DNA from: Dehalococcoidia bacterium
Lineage (GTDB): Bacteria; Chloroflexota; Dehalococcoidia; Bin125
Assembly: GCA_022824765.1 (NCBI GenBank)
Contig: JAJDZG010000163.1
Coordinates: 1 to 53,266 of the forward strand
Length of the DNA stretch: 53,266 bases
Direction of reading: 5' to 3'
Both the position numbers and the translations under genes were made by a program. The notes beneath the pieces were generated by a model, which saw only the letters and a list, made by a program, of their open reading frames with translations, was not told where the DNA came from and ran no database searches. Below, in pieces: positions 32,670-41,994 of the stretch; the first letter of the stretch is position 1; each line of letters begins with the position of its first letter.

Positions 32670-34403
32670 TCAGTCTCGCAGCTGGTAGAAGCGCAGCGCC
32701 GACGGATGATCGCCGCCGCGCCTGATGCGATTGACTGCCGTCTGCATCCCGGTCGATGCGTTGACCGATTCGCCGTCGTGCGAATTCGGCATGAACCGAG
32801 GATAGTTGCTGCTCGAAACCTCCAGCCGAATCCGATGACCCACATCGAAGCGGTGGCCGAGCGAGGCGAGGTCGACGGTCACCTGTGCCACCTCGCCTGG
32901 AGTCAACAGCACCTCTCGGTCGAACCCCTCGCGGAACCGCGCCCGCATGATGCCGTCCACGAGCGACACCGGCGTGCCGTCGGGATGCACATCGACGAGC
33001 TTGGCCGTGATGTCGGTGTCCGGCCGATCGCTGGAGAACCAAATGTCGACCTCGACGGGACCGGCCGCGTCAATCGGTTCGGTCAGCACGTCGGTCGTGT
33101 AGCAGAGCACGTCGTCGCGATTCTCCGCCTTCGACTGGTCACGGGGTCCTGGCTGGGCGACACCGACGTGCAGCGTCGATCCGCCGTTGGACAGGACCGG
33201 CTTGTAACCCGAGCAGCTGTACTCGTCCCAGCGATGGTCATCCTCCGGGCACGTGTCTGTCAGCCGTCCGTCGCCCCAGGTCATGCTGCCGCCGCCGTCG
33301 GAGCCCAGGTAGAGGGTTCGCTGCACCGCCTCCGCCGGCGGCCACGATTCGGAGGTGCGCCACTCGTTGGCGCCCATCAGGAACCAGCGCACGCCGGGCA
33401 GGTCTCGGTCCTTGCCCTTCAGGTGTCTGTCCAGAAATACATTGATGTCCGCGATCACGTTCGCCGCCGCTGCCGCTCCCGTGGGTCCGAACTCCATCTC
33501 TCCCAACCAGCGGTCATAGTTGGTGTGGGCCCACGGACCCATGATCAGCCGCTGCTCGGTATTCCCCGATTCGCGAATCCCGCGATAGTTGCGCACCGTG
33601 CCGATGCCGAAGATGTCGAACCATCCGCCGATGTGCAGCATCGGCACCTCGAACCGCGAGTAGTCGGCCGAGTGCCGCACCGACTCCCAATACTCGTCGC
33701 GCGTTTCGTGCTCCAGCCACTCGTGCCAGTACGGCGCGACGCCGGGCTCTGAGATGCCCGCCATCCCGTTCAGCGGGCGCGCAGACAGTTGGCGGAAGGC
33801 GTTGTCCATGACCGCTTCCATCATCGCCTCTCGCGACCCATCGGGCCGCTGATGGTCGCGCTGCAGATATCCAGTCGCGGCCAGACCGCTGCCCCACAGG
33901 CCGATGAAGCCCAGCTGGAACGCGCCGCCCTGATACGTCCAGCCGTCGTAGTAGTCGTCGGCGGTGATGATCGGAATCGCACAGCGCAGCGACGGCGGAC
34001 GTTCCCGAGCGGCGAGCATCGTCGTCGCGCCTACGTAGGACGGTCCGTAGATGGCCGTGTTGCCGTCGCACCAATCCTGAGCGGCGACCCATTCCAGCGT
34101 GTCGTAGCCGTCGGGACCTTCCTGGTGGAAGGGCTTGAAATCGCCTTCCGACGCGTAGCGGCCGCGGCAATCGCAGACGACGACCGCGTAGCCGCGCTCG
34201 GCCAGCTTGAGCGCGCTGGGCATCACGGCGACCAGACCAGCGCCCGACATCTCCTTGTCGTACGGCGTGCGCGTGACGATCCCGGGCACCGCGCGGCCGG
34301 GCTGATCGGCGTCCTCCGGGCGATACAGGTCCGCGCGCAGCATGATCCCGTCGCGCATCGGAATCTCGACGTTCTTCTCCACCAGCACCCGTTCGACGCT
34401 CAT
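32670..34403 (-). CDS. CocE/NonD-type (X-Pro dipeptidyl-peptidase, S15) hydrolase
   Basis: 577 residues from the ATG at 34403 (GAGG 7 nt before); the tracked ORF has an 18-codon false start. N-terminal alpha/beta-hydrolase domain with VEIPMRDGIMLRADLYRP, TRTPYDKE, VVVCDCRGRYASEGDF and nucleophile Ser122 in YGPSYVGATTML. Then a cap and LHIGGWFDIFGIG (acid/His region, with GPWAHTNYDRW). A C-terminal jelly-roll domain ends in SSNYPRFMPN. No signal peptide is apparent. Cleaves esters or acyl groups (cocaine-esterase-like) or X-Pro peptides; substrate not predictable. Confidence 0.92.
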   Translation of the reverse strand: MSVERVLVEKNVEIPMRDGIMLRADLYRPEDADQPGRAVPGIVTRTPYDKEMSGAGLVAVMPSALKLAERGYAVVVCDCRGRYASEGDFKPFHQEGPDGYDTLEWVAAQDWCDGNTAIYGPSYVGATTMLAARERPPSLRCAIPIITADDYYDGWTYQGGAFQLGFIGLWGSGLAATGYLQRDHQRPDGSREAMMEAVMDNAFRQLSARPLNGMAGISEPGVAPYWHEWLEHETRDEYWESVRHSADYSRFEVPMLHIGGWFDIFGIGTVRNYRGIRESGNTEQRLIMGPWAHTNYDRWLGEMEFGPTGAAAAANVIADINVFLDRHLKGKDRDLPGVRWFLMGANEWRTSESWPPAEAVQRTLYLGSDGGGSMTWGDGRLTDTCPEDDHRWDEYSCSGYKPVLSNGGSTLHVGVAQPGPRDQSKAENRDDVLCYTTDVLTEPIDAAGPVEVDIWFSSDRPDTDITAKLVDVHPDGTPVSLVDGIMRARFREGFDREVLLTPGEVAQVTVDLASLGHRFDVGHRIRLEVSSSNYPRFMPNSHDGESVNASTGMQTAVNRIRRGGDHPSALRFYQLRD

Positions 34404-34474
34404 GAGGCACCTCTGCCGCTGTTCAAGTCGGTTGCTCGCTATGCTAGGAAACAACACGCGGACGGGGGTACGAG

Positions 34475-35083
34475 ATGACGACCAACGTAAACGCCAGCGA
34501 GCTGGGCATTCGCTTTTCGGAAGTCGCGCGCGACAAGCTGGTCGAAGTCTTGACCGGTTATCCCGAGGAAGTCGCCGGGCTGCGCTTGAAGATCAACGGG
34601 CGTACCTCGCAGGGATTCGAGCACGTCCTCACGATCGTCGAGAAGGGCTATGAGCCCGAAGAGGACCTCGTCGCCGACTACCCAGACTTCCGGCTGTTCA
34701 TCGAGGGTGAGCGCGTTGACGATCTGCGCGGTGTCAGCGTCCACTACGAGTTCAAGGGCCCGAACGTCTCGGGGCTCGAGTTCGACAACCCCAACCCCGT
34801 CTGGCGCGACCCGCTCGCGGAGGAAATCCAGCGCATCTTCGACGAACAGGTCAATCCGCAGATTGCCGCGCACGGCGGCTTTGTGCAGCTGCTCGATGTG
34901 CAAGGGTCAAAGGCGTACATCGAAATGGGCGGAGGCTGCCAGGGCTGCGGCATGGCCAACGTCACCCTCAAGCAGGGCATCGAGGTCGCCGTCAAGGAAC
35001 AGCTGCCCGAGATCGACGAACTGATCGACATCACCGACCACCAAAGCGGCGACAACCCCTACTACAAGCCGTCCAAGAAGTAA
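34475..35083 (+). CDS. nfuA: NfuA-like Fe-S cluster carrier
   Basis: 202 residues. N-terminal degenerate A-type (HesB/IscA-like) domain without its cysteines (FSEVARDKLVEVLTGYPEEVAGLRLKI) plus a C-terminal Nfu domain with AAHGGFVQLLDV and the cluster-binding CxxC, Cys155 and Cys158, in GGGCQGCGMANVTLKQGIE. This two-domain layout is that of E. coli NfuA. A TATCT/TATGCT -10-like box lies at 34440. The radical SAM selenoprotein gene that follows on the same strand also needs a 4Fe-4S cluster, which may explain the pairing. Confidence 0.93.
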   Translation: MTTNVNASELGIRFSEVARDKLVEVLTGYPEEVAGLRLKINGRTSQGFEHVLTIVEKGYEPEEDLVADYPDFRLFIEGERVDDLRGVSVHYEFKGPNVSGLEFDNPNPVWRDPLAEEIQRIFDEQVNPQIAAHGGFVQLLDVQGSKAYIEMGGGCQGCGMANVTLKQGIEVAVKEQLPEIDELIDITDHQSGDNPYYKPSKK

Positions 35084-35140
35084 GCGCCGCGCCGCTCGTT
35101 CGCCGTCCGATCGCTGTCGACTGGCTGAGGGCGCAAGATC

Positions 35141-36511
35141 GTGGCAATCGTCCTGCTGCTCTCGACGTATGAGCAAGGACACCAACCGCTCGGCATCGCC
35201 GCGCCGGCGGCGGCACTCCGTGCCGCAGGCCACGACGTCTCCGCGTTCGACCTCGCCGTCCAATCGATCAGCTCCGACCAACTCCTCGACGCCGCGGCCC
35301 GCGCCGATCTGATCGGCATCTCCACGCCGATGCACACCGCAGCGCGACTCGGCGTCCGCGTGGCCCGTCAGCTGCAGGCCTCCTCTGATCGGTCTGATCG
35401 GATCGTCTTCTACGGTCACGCGGCCAACTCGCTGCGCGACTTGGGACTGGGCCGAGCGGTGTCGGGCGATGTCGATCTGCAGCTGGTGGCGTTGGCTGAC
35501 GGCGGCGATGCGTCGGTCGTGCCGCTCTTCGACCGCGAAGCGCGTCTCACGCCGGACCGATCGCTGCTGCCGCCGCTCGATCAGTACGCCCGTTACCGCT
35601 CGGCCGACGGCGACACGCACCTGGCCGGCTACGTCGAGGCGACACGCGGTTGCGCTCACCGCTGCACGCATTGCCCGCTCACGCCCATCTACGGCGGGCG
35701 GCTCCGATTGAACGGCGCGGCGGCCGTGCTGACAGACATCGACCAGCAGGTCGCGGCCGGAGCCGAACACATCACCTTCGGCGACCCTGACTTCCTCAAC
35801 GCGCCCCAACTCGCCGTGGAACTGCTGGAGGCTGCCTCAACAGCGCACCCGCAACTCACGTTTGATGCGACGATCAAGGTCGAGCATCTGCTCGAACATC
35901 GAGCGCTGCTGCCCCAGATGGCCTGCTGCGGCGTCACGTTCATCACGTCGGCCTTTGAGTCAGTCGACGACCAGCTGCTCGACGTCCTCGACAAAGGCCA
36001 CACCGCTGCCGACCTCGACACGGCGCTTGGCCTGGCCGAGCTGGCAGGCATCGCGCTGCGACCGACCTGGCTGCCCTTCACGCCCTGGACGTCGCCGCAG
36101 CACTATCTCGACCTGCTGCAGTTCGTGGAGACCCGCCAACTGGTCGACGTCACACCGCCCGTCCAGCTCGGCCTGCGGCTGCTGGCACCGGACGACTCGC
36201 CATTGGTGGCGCCGATGCGCGAGATGGGGGCGCTCGTCGACTACGACACGGATGGTCTGACCTGGAACTGGCGGCATGCCGACCCGCGCATGGATGATCT
36301 GCAGGGCGAGCTGGCACGACTGGCAGAGATGCAGGCGGACTTCGCAACAATCAAGCGCGCCGCCTGCGAGGTGCTGGGCATCAATCCCTGGCCCGACATC
36401 AACGCGCCGCACCTGCACCGTCCCGGCCTGACCGAAGATTGGTTCTGTTGAGCAGAGCCAACCGGAGACCAGTTGGCCCCCACAGACACCATCAGCCTCA
36501 TCAACGTCTAG
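35141..36511 (+). CDS. CUAEP-tail radical SAM selenoprotein (B12-binding-like N-domain), TGA read as Sec
   Basis: The ORF track stops at the TGA at 36449-36451, but the bases around it, tgt TGA gca gag cca, spell Cys-Sec-Ala-Glu-Pro, the tail that names the CUAEP/CCAEP radical SAM (seleno)protein family as I recall it. Reading on gives 19 more residues to TAG at 36509 (456 aa in all, U437). Residues 1-130 are a Rossmann B12-binding-like domain without a visible DxHxxG cobalamin motif. Radical SAM cluster ligands are Cys171, Cys175 and Cys178 in GCAHRCTHCPL. GTG start at 35141. No selA, selB, selC or selD gene is in the window. Reaction unknown. Confidence 0.85.
36449..36451 (+). other. Selenocysteine codon (in-frame TGA) of the radical SAM gene
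   Basis: TGA directly follows TGT and precedes GCA GAG CCA. A terminal Cys-Sec pair could form a selenenylsulphide redox centre. The reading frame stays open for 19 codons after it. Confidence 0.8.
36457..36477 (+). promoter_or_regulatory. Candidate bacterial SECIS hairpin downstream of the Sec codon
   Basis: GCCAAC (36457-36462) pairs perfectly with GTTGGC (36472-36477) around the 9-nt loop CGGAGACCA, with a G at loop position 2. The loop starts 11 nt after the TGA, closer than the usual distance. A rival 9-bp stem, TTGGTTCTG/CAGAGCCAA at 36439-36461, places the TGA in its loop. Which one SelB would use is open. Confidence 0.4.
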
Positions 36512-36517
36512 TCAGTT

Positions 36518-38544
36518 CTAGTCGTCGTCCAAGATCGTGATCTTCACGTACGACGACTCGCCGACAACATACCCCTCTCCAGGCAGGATACGCATCGCCA
36601 AGAAGCCATCCGGCTCCGCTTCGTCATCCCAGCGGACTGCAGCAATGTACGAGCCAAAGCCGTTAGAGCGGATCGTCATCTGTTGGCCGAAGCCGATGTT
36701 CCAGTCGTCTCGATAGTCACCGAGCCGGATCAACTGAAAGTTGACGACGATCGAGTCCTCAGGCGGCGGATCGGCCGTGACGCGGAGTCGGAACGTGTTC
36801 TGGGGGTGATACCGACTCTCGGTGATCGTGTTGTTCTTGACATTGGGAGAGTTGTAGTACAGCGTACCTACCGAAACGACCGGCAGATTCGCATCTGGCT
36901 GGCCGGTCGAAGCTGACGTATCAGGTCCGGTGTTGATGTGTGTTGCAACAGCATTGGCATGTTTGCCGTCATTGTCCAACACCTTCACCTGCGCCGACCA
37001 CGGTGTAGCGATGGCATACGTGCTGGAATTCAGCAGCCACACTTGAATGTAGTCAAACCGGGCTTCCTTGACATCATCGTCCTCAGTTGTGACTGTAAAC
37101 GTCGCTTGCCCGCTCGACGAGACGGTGATCTGCCTGGTCTCGTTGCGAACTCCGAAGTCACTGAGTCCGTCTCGCTGCTTGATGCCCACAGCAACAGTGA
37201 TCGGACTGGTCGGCGGCGGGGTCACATGTAGGGTCAGCTCGATTGAGTCGCCCTCGACAATCTCGGGGATGGACCATCCGTAGTGCCGAGCGTAGAACTC
37301 AGCAACGATCGGCGCGGCACCGGTCATCGTCACCACTGGGAGCGATGCGGCAGCGTCGTCGTTGTCGCGAACCTTCACAGTCGCCGATGACGGCGATCCG
37401 AGTACATAGCCGTCGCGCAGGAACACCGATGCCGTCAATGATCCGTTCGGCTCGTCGACAGCATCATCCTCAGTCTCCACCTTCACTTCGACTGATCCGC
37501 TGGTCGGAATCGTCACCCACTGGTCGTGCTTGCTGACGCCGAAGTCTCCGTCGGGCACGAAGTGAACCAGTACCTTGAAGGGCTGCGCCGGGGCGGGCGT
37601 CGCCGTCACGGTGAAGCGGGCCAGCTTGCCCTCCGCTCGTGCGTTGCCGCCTGAGATCGTCACGGATGGAGGCGCAGGAACGTCATTGTCTTTGACTTTG
37701 ACCGTCGCCGATGACGGCTTCCCTACTTCGTAGCCGTCTCGCAGGGACACCGATGCCGTAACGGAGCCGTTCGGCTCATCAACCGAATCGTCGACTGTGG
37801 CGATGCCGACATTGACAGTCCCGCTGGTCGGAATCGTGACCCAGCGATCATGCTTGCTGACGCCGAAGTCTCATCGGGCACAAAGTGCACCAGAACATTC
37901 AACGGAAGCGCCGGGGACGGCGTTGCCGTGACGAGAAATCGAGCTGGCTTGCCTTCACTGAGCGGAAGCCTTCCTGCAATTGTCACCTCGGGGAGCACTT
38001 GCTGGGGCTTGTCGTCGTCTGTAATGGAAACGGTCAGCTCGCTCTGAGCAACGTTGACGCCTCCAGTCACATGACGCGCCAACACGGGTTGATGACCACC
38101 GCCGAGGTTGACGTTCAGGACGCGATTCGTTTGATCGTTGTTGTTGAGGGCAACCAATCGGATCGTTGCCATCTGTGCGCCAGCAGTGAACCGCACGCGC
38201 CGACTGCCGTCATTGCGCTTCAACCGCGTAATGCTGGTGTCATTGTCGCGGCGGAGGAACCTGTCTCGGTAGTGGACACCGGCTTTGGCGCCGCTGATCT
38301 TGTAGTTGACGTCGATGCGCTCCTTGCCGGTCAGCTCCCGGCTGAGCTCGATTCGCATCCGAGTGCTGCCGCCGTCCTCTTCAACGCTGTCATCCTCGAC
38401 GCCCATAACAATTTATATCGCCCCCCCCCCCCCCGAAACTCTTGTTCCGAACGGGCTCACAGCGCTCAACAATCCAGCCACAACAACACCAGCGATGAGA
38501 ATCGCGGGCAACACGGCAGCCAATCGAGTCTGAGCAAACATCAT
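36518..38544 (-). pseudogene. Frameshifted Calx-beta-domain secreted protein
   Basis: The minus-strand ORFs 36518-37750 and 37723-38406, plus a signal-peptide ORF ending near 38413, belong to one gene. Start ATG at 38544 (AGGAG 7 nt before), signal peptide MMFAQTRLAAVLPAILIAGVVVAGLLSA. Then a 14-G tract, then TAA in frame, then ATG at 38406 opening Calx-beta repeats. A second break near 37873: tctcatcggg replaces the sister repeat's tctccgtcggg, a 1-nt loss, so VHFVPD runs out of frame. Intact repeats show VHFVPDGDFGVSKHDQWVTI and SLRDGYEVGKPSSATVKVKDND. Likely an extracellular calcium-binding adhesin, now broken or phase-variable. Confidence 0.75.
38421..38434. repeat. 14-base C/G homopolymer between signal peptide and Calx-beta repeats
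   Basis: Fourteen consecutive C on the plus strand (G on the coding strand). The codons are TCG GGG GGG GGG GGG GCG ATA TAA. Slippage here would change the frame, as in contingency loci; an assembly error is equally possible. Confidence 0.85.
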
Positions 38545-38650
38545 CGTTCCACTCCTGACAACATCATCCTCATGCGTGGATAGGCAGGCTAACACAAGCT
38601 TTCGCCGTCACTGGATCGGACCGTAGCGGCGCGTGCCGCCGCTGCTGACC

Positions 38651-39781
38651 CTAGGACGCGGCCTCGAGCTGCCTTAGGCGATCCACGAGTTGTTTGGCGT
38701 CGTTGAGCACGGCTTGTTGGTGCGGCTGAATGTCCTGACCTCCGGCTGTCGCCGAGTTGTCCTCGAACGGATCGCCGGCGATCGATCTGCGGCCGCTCAG
38801 CTCCTCGACGACGGCCAATCCGCAGAACGGCACATAGGTCGGGCTGTAGCCGCCCTCATGGCTCAGGACCAGCCGCCCGCCGCAGAGCTGATCGGCGGAT
38901 TCCATCAGCAACCGCGTCATCTCGCGGAACGTCTCGGAGTAGGCCATCATCCGACCGAGCGGGTCGTACATGCTGCCGTCGAACCCGGACGGAACCAGGA
39001 TCAGGTCAGGCTGGAACGCCTCCAGCGCAGGCATGACGACCTGGCGGATGGTCTCGACGTAGGCGCCGTGACCCGAGCCAGGCGGCAGCGGAACGTTGAT
39101 GTTGTAGCCCTCGCCTGCACCCTCGCCGACTTCCGACAACGCGCCGCTGTCGCGCGGATACCACTGATCCTGGTGGATCGACATGGTCAGCACATCGGCG
39201 CGGTCGTAGAAGGCTTGCTGCGTGCCGTTGCCGTGGTGCACGTCCCAGTCGAGCGTCGCCACCTTGTCGATCCCGCGGTCGGCCAGGGCGTGCATCGCGG
39301 CGATGGCGACATTGCCGAAGATGCAGAATCCGCGCCCGCGATCTCGCTCGGCGTGGTGTCCGGGAGGTCTCACGAGCGCGTACGCGTTGTCCAGCTCGCC
39401 GTCGAGCACGGCATCGACCGCGGTGATCGTGCCGCCCGCGGCGAGCAGGGCGATCTCGTATCCGCCGTGCGAGAACGGCGCGCCCTCGCCGGCGTCGCCG
39501 CCGTCTGCCGCCGACAGCGCCCGCACGTGGTCCACATACTCGGGCGTGTGGAAGCGCAGAATCTGCTCCTCGTTGGCGGAGCGCGGTTTCAGCGGGATCA
39601 GCTGTTCGGAGAAGTCCGACACCTCGAGCAGGTTGTTGAGCCGCCGCTTCGTCTCGGGATTCTCCCAGTGCTCGATGGCCTGCATCCAGCGTTTCAGGAC
39701 GGGGTCGAACGCTCGAGTGCGGCCGGTGTCGTGCCACATGTAGGTCTCGTGGTAGACCCAACCGGTTCTTCGCTCGACCAT
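38651..39781 (-). CDS. Histone-deacetylase-like amidohydrolase (class II HDAC/acetylpolyamine type)
   Basis: 376 residues from the ATG at 39781, with GGAGGAG 6 nt upstream; the tracked ORF adds 132 spurious codons. The arginase/HDAC-fold zinc enzyme shows RPPGHHAERDRGRGFCIF (His142, His143), LDWDVHHGNGTQQAFY (Asp180 and His182 as zinc ligands), a VPSGFDGSMYDPLGRM segment with the third ligand, and LSHEGGYSP. Removes acyl groups from amines, probably acetylpolyamines or other small amides in a bacterium. Divergent from the MFS gene 39877, which may transport a related compound. Confidence 0.9.
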   Translation of the reverse strand: MVERRTGWVYHETYMWHDTGRTRAFDPVLKRWMQAIEHWENPETKRRLNNLLEVSDFSEQLIPLKPRSANEEQILRFHTPEYVDHVRALSAADGGDAGEGAPFSHGGYEIALLAAGGTITAVDAVLDGELDNAYALVRPPGHHAERDRGRGFCIFGNVAIAAMHALADRGIDKVATLDWDVHHGNGTQQAFYDRADVLTMSIHQDQWYPRDSGALSEVGEGAGEGYNINVPLPPGSGHGAYVETIRQVVMPALEAFQPDLILVPSGFDGSMYDPLGRMMAYSETFREMTRLLMESADQLCGGRLVLSHEGGYSPTYVPFCGLAVVEELSGRRSIAGDPFEDNSATAGGQDIQPHQQAVLNDAKQLVDRLRQLEAAS

Positions 39782-39876
39782 GTCGCGCTCCTCCCTCATC
39801 AGTGACGCTGCGCGCGGAATCAGCAGCAGTCTAGACAAACAACGGCGTCTGCTGCCGTCCCTGTCGGGCATATGCT

Positions 39877-41322
39877 GTGATGACCCGCTCCATCCTCTGT
39901 GTCGAGGCAGTGCCCAACTCCATGTCCCAAGCCGCCGACAGCGAGGACGTCTGGGCCCGATCACCGCAGCGCCCGCTCGCGGCGCGGCTGCTGCCACAGC
40001 GGTTCTACTACGGCTGGGCGATCGTGTTCGCCTGCGCCGCGTTGATGTTCGTCTCGGTCGGCGTCGGCTACTACGGGCTCGCGGTCTATCTGGGACCGCT
40101 GCGAGAGCTGCACGGTTGGTCGAACGCCGACGTCTCGCTCGCGACGGGCATGTACTTCGCCTTCTCGGGCCTGTCATCAGCGCTCGTCGGGCCGCAGATT
40201 GACAAGCATGGCGCGCGGCGCTGGATGATCCCCGGCCTGCTGCTGATCGCCCTGGGATCGGTGTTCATCGGTCAGGTAGCCGAGCTCTGGCAGCTGTATG
40301 TGACCTACATCATGCTCGCCGTCGGCTCGGGCATGAGCGCCGGGGTTGCGGTCAACGCGACCCTGGCGCGCTGGTTCGTCCAGCGTCGAGCGTGGGCCAT
40401 GGCCATGGCGTCGACGGGCGTCTCACTGGGCGGCGCGGTGCTCTCACCGCTCAACACGTTCCTGATCGAGCAGTGGGGCCTGGAGGTCGCCACGCCGATC
40501 ATGGGATTGCTGATCGTGGCCGTCGGCATCCCGATCGTGGTCCTGGTGCTGGTCTGGGATCCGCGCCAGATGGGACTGCCGCAGGACGGCCTCAAGGTCG
40601 TGGCGACGGCGACCACCAACGCGGCGCGCTCAGCGGCCAATCAAACACGCCGCTGGACGCCGCGACAGGCGCTGCGCACCCTGCCCTTCTGGGCGATCCT
40701 GGTCAGCTTCGTGATCGTGTTGCTGGCCCAGACCGGGTTCATTCTGCACCAGGTGGCATTTCTCGAGCAGCGGCTCGGATCGCTCACGGCAGCAGGCTCG
40801 ACGCTGTCGCTCACCGCGATTGGCAGCATCGTCGCGCGGCTGATCGTGGGCCGCTTCTTCGCCGATCGCGTGGACTTGCGCATCCTCACCGTGATCATGT
40901 TCCTGGTCCAGGGCACCGCCGCGTTGGCCGTCATCCACATCGACCATCCCGTCTCCACGTTTGTCTCGATCCTGATCTTCGGCTTCACGATCGGCAACGT
41001 CTACATGTTGCAGTCGCTGCTCACGTCGGACGTGTTTGGCTACGTCAGTTTCGGCGCGGTGTATGGCATGATCGCGTTTGCCACGCAGCTCTCGAGCGGG
41101 TTCGGCCCGTGGCTGATCGGCGCCCTGGAGGATCTGACCGGATCCTACGAAGTGCCGCTCACGGTCGTGGCCATCCTGACCTACGCGGCGCTGCTCCCGA
41201 TCTACTTCGCCCGTCCGCCCAAGCGAGCCCTGCGTCGAGCGCTCAGCAGCGCCATCTCAGTCATGGTCACCAGACCCGCACCGCAACAGAGCGCCGTGGA
41301 CGAGAGTATGCTGGGCAAGTAG
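39877..41322 (+). CDS. Major facilitator superfamily transporter (OFA/monocarboxylate-like)
   Basis: 481 residues with about 12 membrane helices, such as FYYGWAIVFACAALMFVSVGVGYYGLAVYL, MIPGLLLIALGSVFIG, AILVSFVIVLLAQTGFIL and LTVVAILTYAALLPIYFA. The loop 2-3 region is LVGPQIDKHGARRWMIP (D-x2-GAR). The N-terminal GWAIV...YGLAVYLGPLRELHGWSNADVSLATGMYF resembles oxalate/formate- and monocarboxylate-type MFS carriers. GTG at 39877 and ATG at 39880 are both possible starts; neither fits the leaderless spacing. Divergent from the HDAC-like gene. Confidence 0.88.
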   Translation: MMTRSILCVEAVPNSMSQAADSEDVWARSPQRPLAARLLPQRFYYGWAIVFACAALMFVSVGVGYYGLAVYLGPLRELHGWSNADVSLATGMYFAFSGLSSALVGPQIDKHGARRWMIPGLLLIALGSVFIGQVAELWQLYVTYIMLAVGSGMSAGVAVNATLARWFVQRRAWAMAMASTGVSLGGAVLSPLNTFLIEQWGLEVATPIMGLLIVAVGIPIVVLVLVWDPRQMGLPQDGLKVVATATTNAARSAANQTRRWTPRQALRTLPFWAILVSFVIVLLAQTGFILHQVAFLEQRLGSLTAAGSTLSLTAIGSIVARLIVGRFFADRVDLRILTVIMFLVQGTAALAVIHIDHPVSTFVSILIFGFTIGNVYMLQSLLTSDVFGYVSFGAVYGMIAFATQLSSGFGPWLIGALEDLTGSYEVPLTVVAILTYAALLPIYFARPPKRALRRALSSAISVMVTRPAPQQSAVDESMLGK

Positions 41323-41344
41323 GACCCACCGCAAGGAATCGAAG

Positions 41345-41479
41345 ATGCCCGAGTCCGCCGAGCAGAAGCAGCCGCAACAAACAGAGCCGGAGCAGGCAAC
41401 GGCAGAGTCAACATCCGACCGCAGGCCAACGCCTCCCCCGCCCGGCGTTCCGTTGCGGTTGACAAAGCGGGGCTTCTAG
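41345..41479 (+). CDS. Small 44-residue proline-rich ORF downstream of the MFS gene
   Basis: ATG at 41345 with AGGA 8 nt upstream, TAG at 41477, 23 nt after the MFS stop. The product MPESAEQKQPQQTEPEQATA continues into a Pro-rich C-terminus ending in PLRLTKRGF. No membrane segment. Its spacing to the MFS gene suggests co-transcription; nothing is known of its function. The ORF track omits it because of length. Confidence 0.5.
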   Translation: MPESAEQKQPQQTEPEQATAESTSDRRPTPPPPGVPLRLTKRGF

Positions 41480-41481
41480 CA

Positions 41482-41994
41482 TCAAGTCGTGTTGAGAATC
41501 AGTGCGGCAACCAAGGCCGCGAACTCCAACACGAGCCCAAGCGCGGCGACCCTGAAGAAGGTGCTGCGCAGCTTCAGTGTTCCGTCATTCAATCTGGCGC
41601 CATGAATCAAGGCGGCGAGGCTTCGGGCCCTCATCAGTAACAGTTCAGGCTGATTCCATTGGCTGTACCAATCCAGATCGAGTCCTGTTCCCCAAGTTCG
41701 AGGCCACATTGCCAGGATCCCTGAGACCAGGGTCACAGAAGCCCCGACGATGGCCAAGATCGCGGGCACGCCATTGCTGGACCACGCGAACGTGAGATCG
41801 CCCGCAATCAACAAGGTTCCGACTCCGACGATGGCCCAACCGACCGTAGCGAACACGCGGGAGTCGAGTGTCGCACTGTCCTGACGATCGGATTCCGTGC
41901 GGTTTTGGGCTTCCGCCAGTAAGTAGTCAAGCTGTGGTTCAGGCAGCGCCTCTGTCCACCGAATCAGGTCTTCGAGGGAACGATGGTCACTCAC
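41482..41994 (-). CDS. Small membrane protein of unknown function
   Basis: 170 residues if started at the GTG at 41994, whose GTGA overlaps the stop of the upstream ATP-grasp gene; the tracked ATG at 42018 lies inside that gene. Soluble N-terminal part (LEDLIRWTEALPEPQLDYLLAEAQN), then two adjacent membrane segments (VFATVGWAIVGVGTLLIAGDLTFAW, VPAILAIVGASVTLVSGILAMW), a soluble WYSQWNQPELLLMRARSLAAL part and a third C-terminal segment (VAALGLVLEFAALVAALIL). Co-translated with the ATP-grasp ligase. No family recognised. Confidence 0.7.
   Translation of the reverse strand: MSDHRSLEDLIRWTEALPEPQLDYLLAEAQNRTESDRQDSATLDSRVFATVGWAIVGVGTLLIAGDLTFAWSSNGVPAILAIVGASVTLVSGILAMWPRTWGTGLDLDWYSQWNQPELLLMRARSLAALIHGARLNDGTLKLRSTFFRVAALGLVLEFAALVAALILNTT

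Noticed and set aside
38421-38434. Simple 13/15-G switch restoring the Calx-beta reading frame
   Set aside because: I read both alternative frames: 13 G leads out of the Calx-beta frame and 15 G meets TGA soon after.
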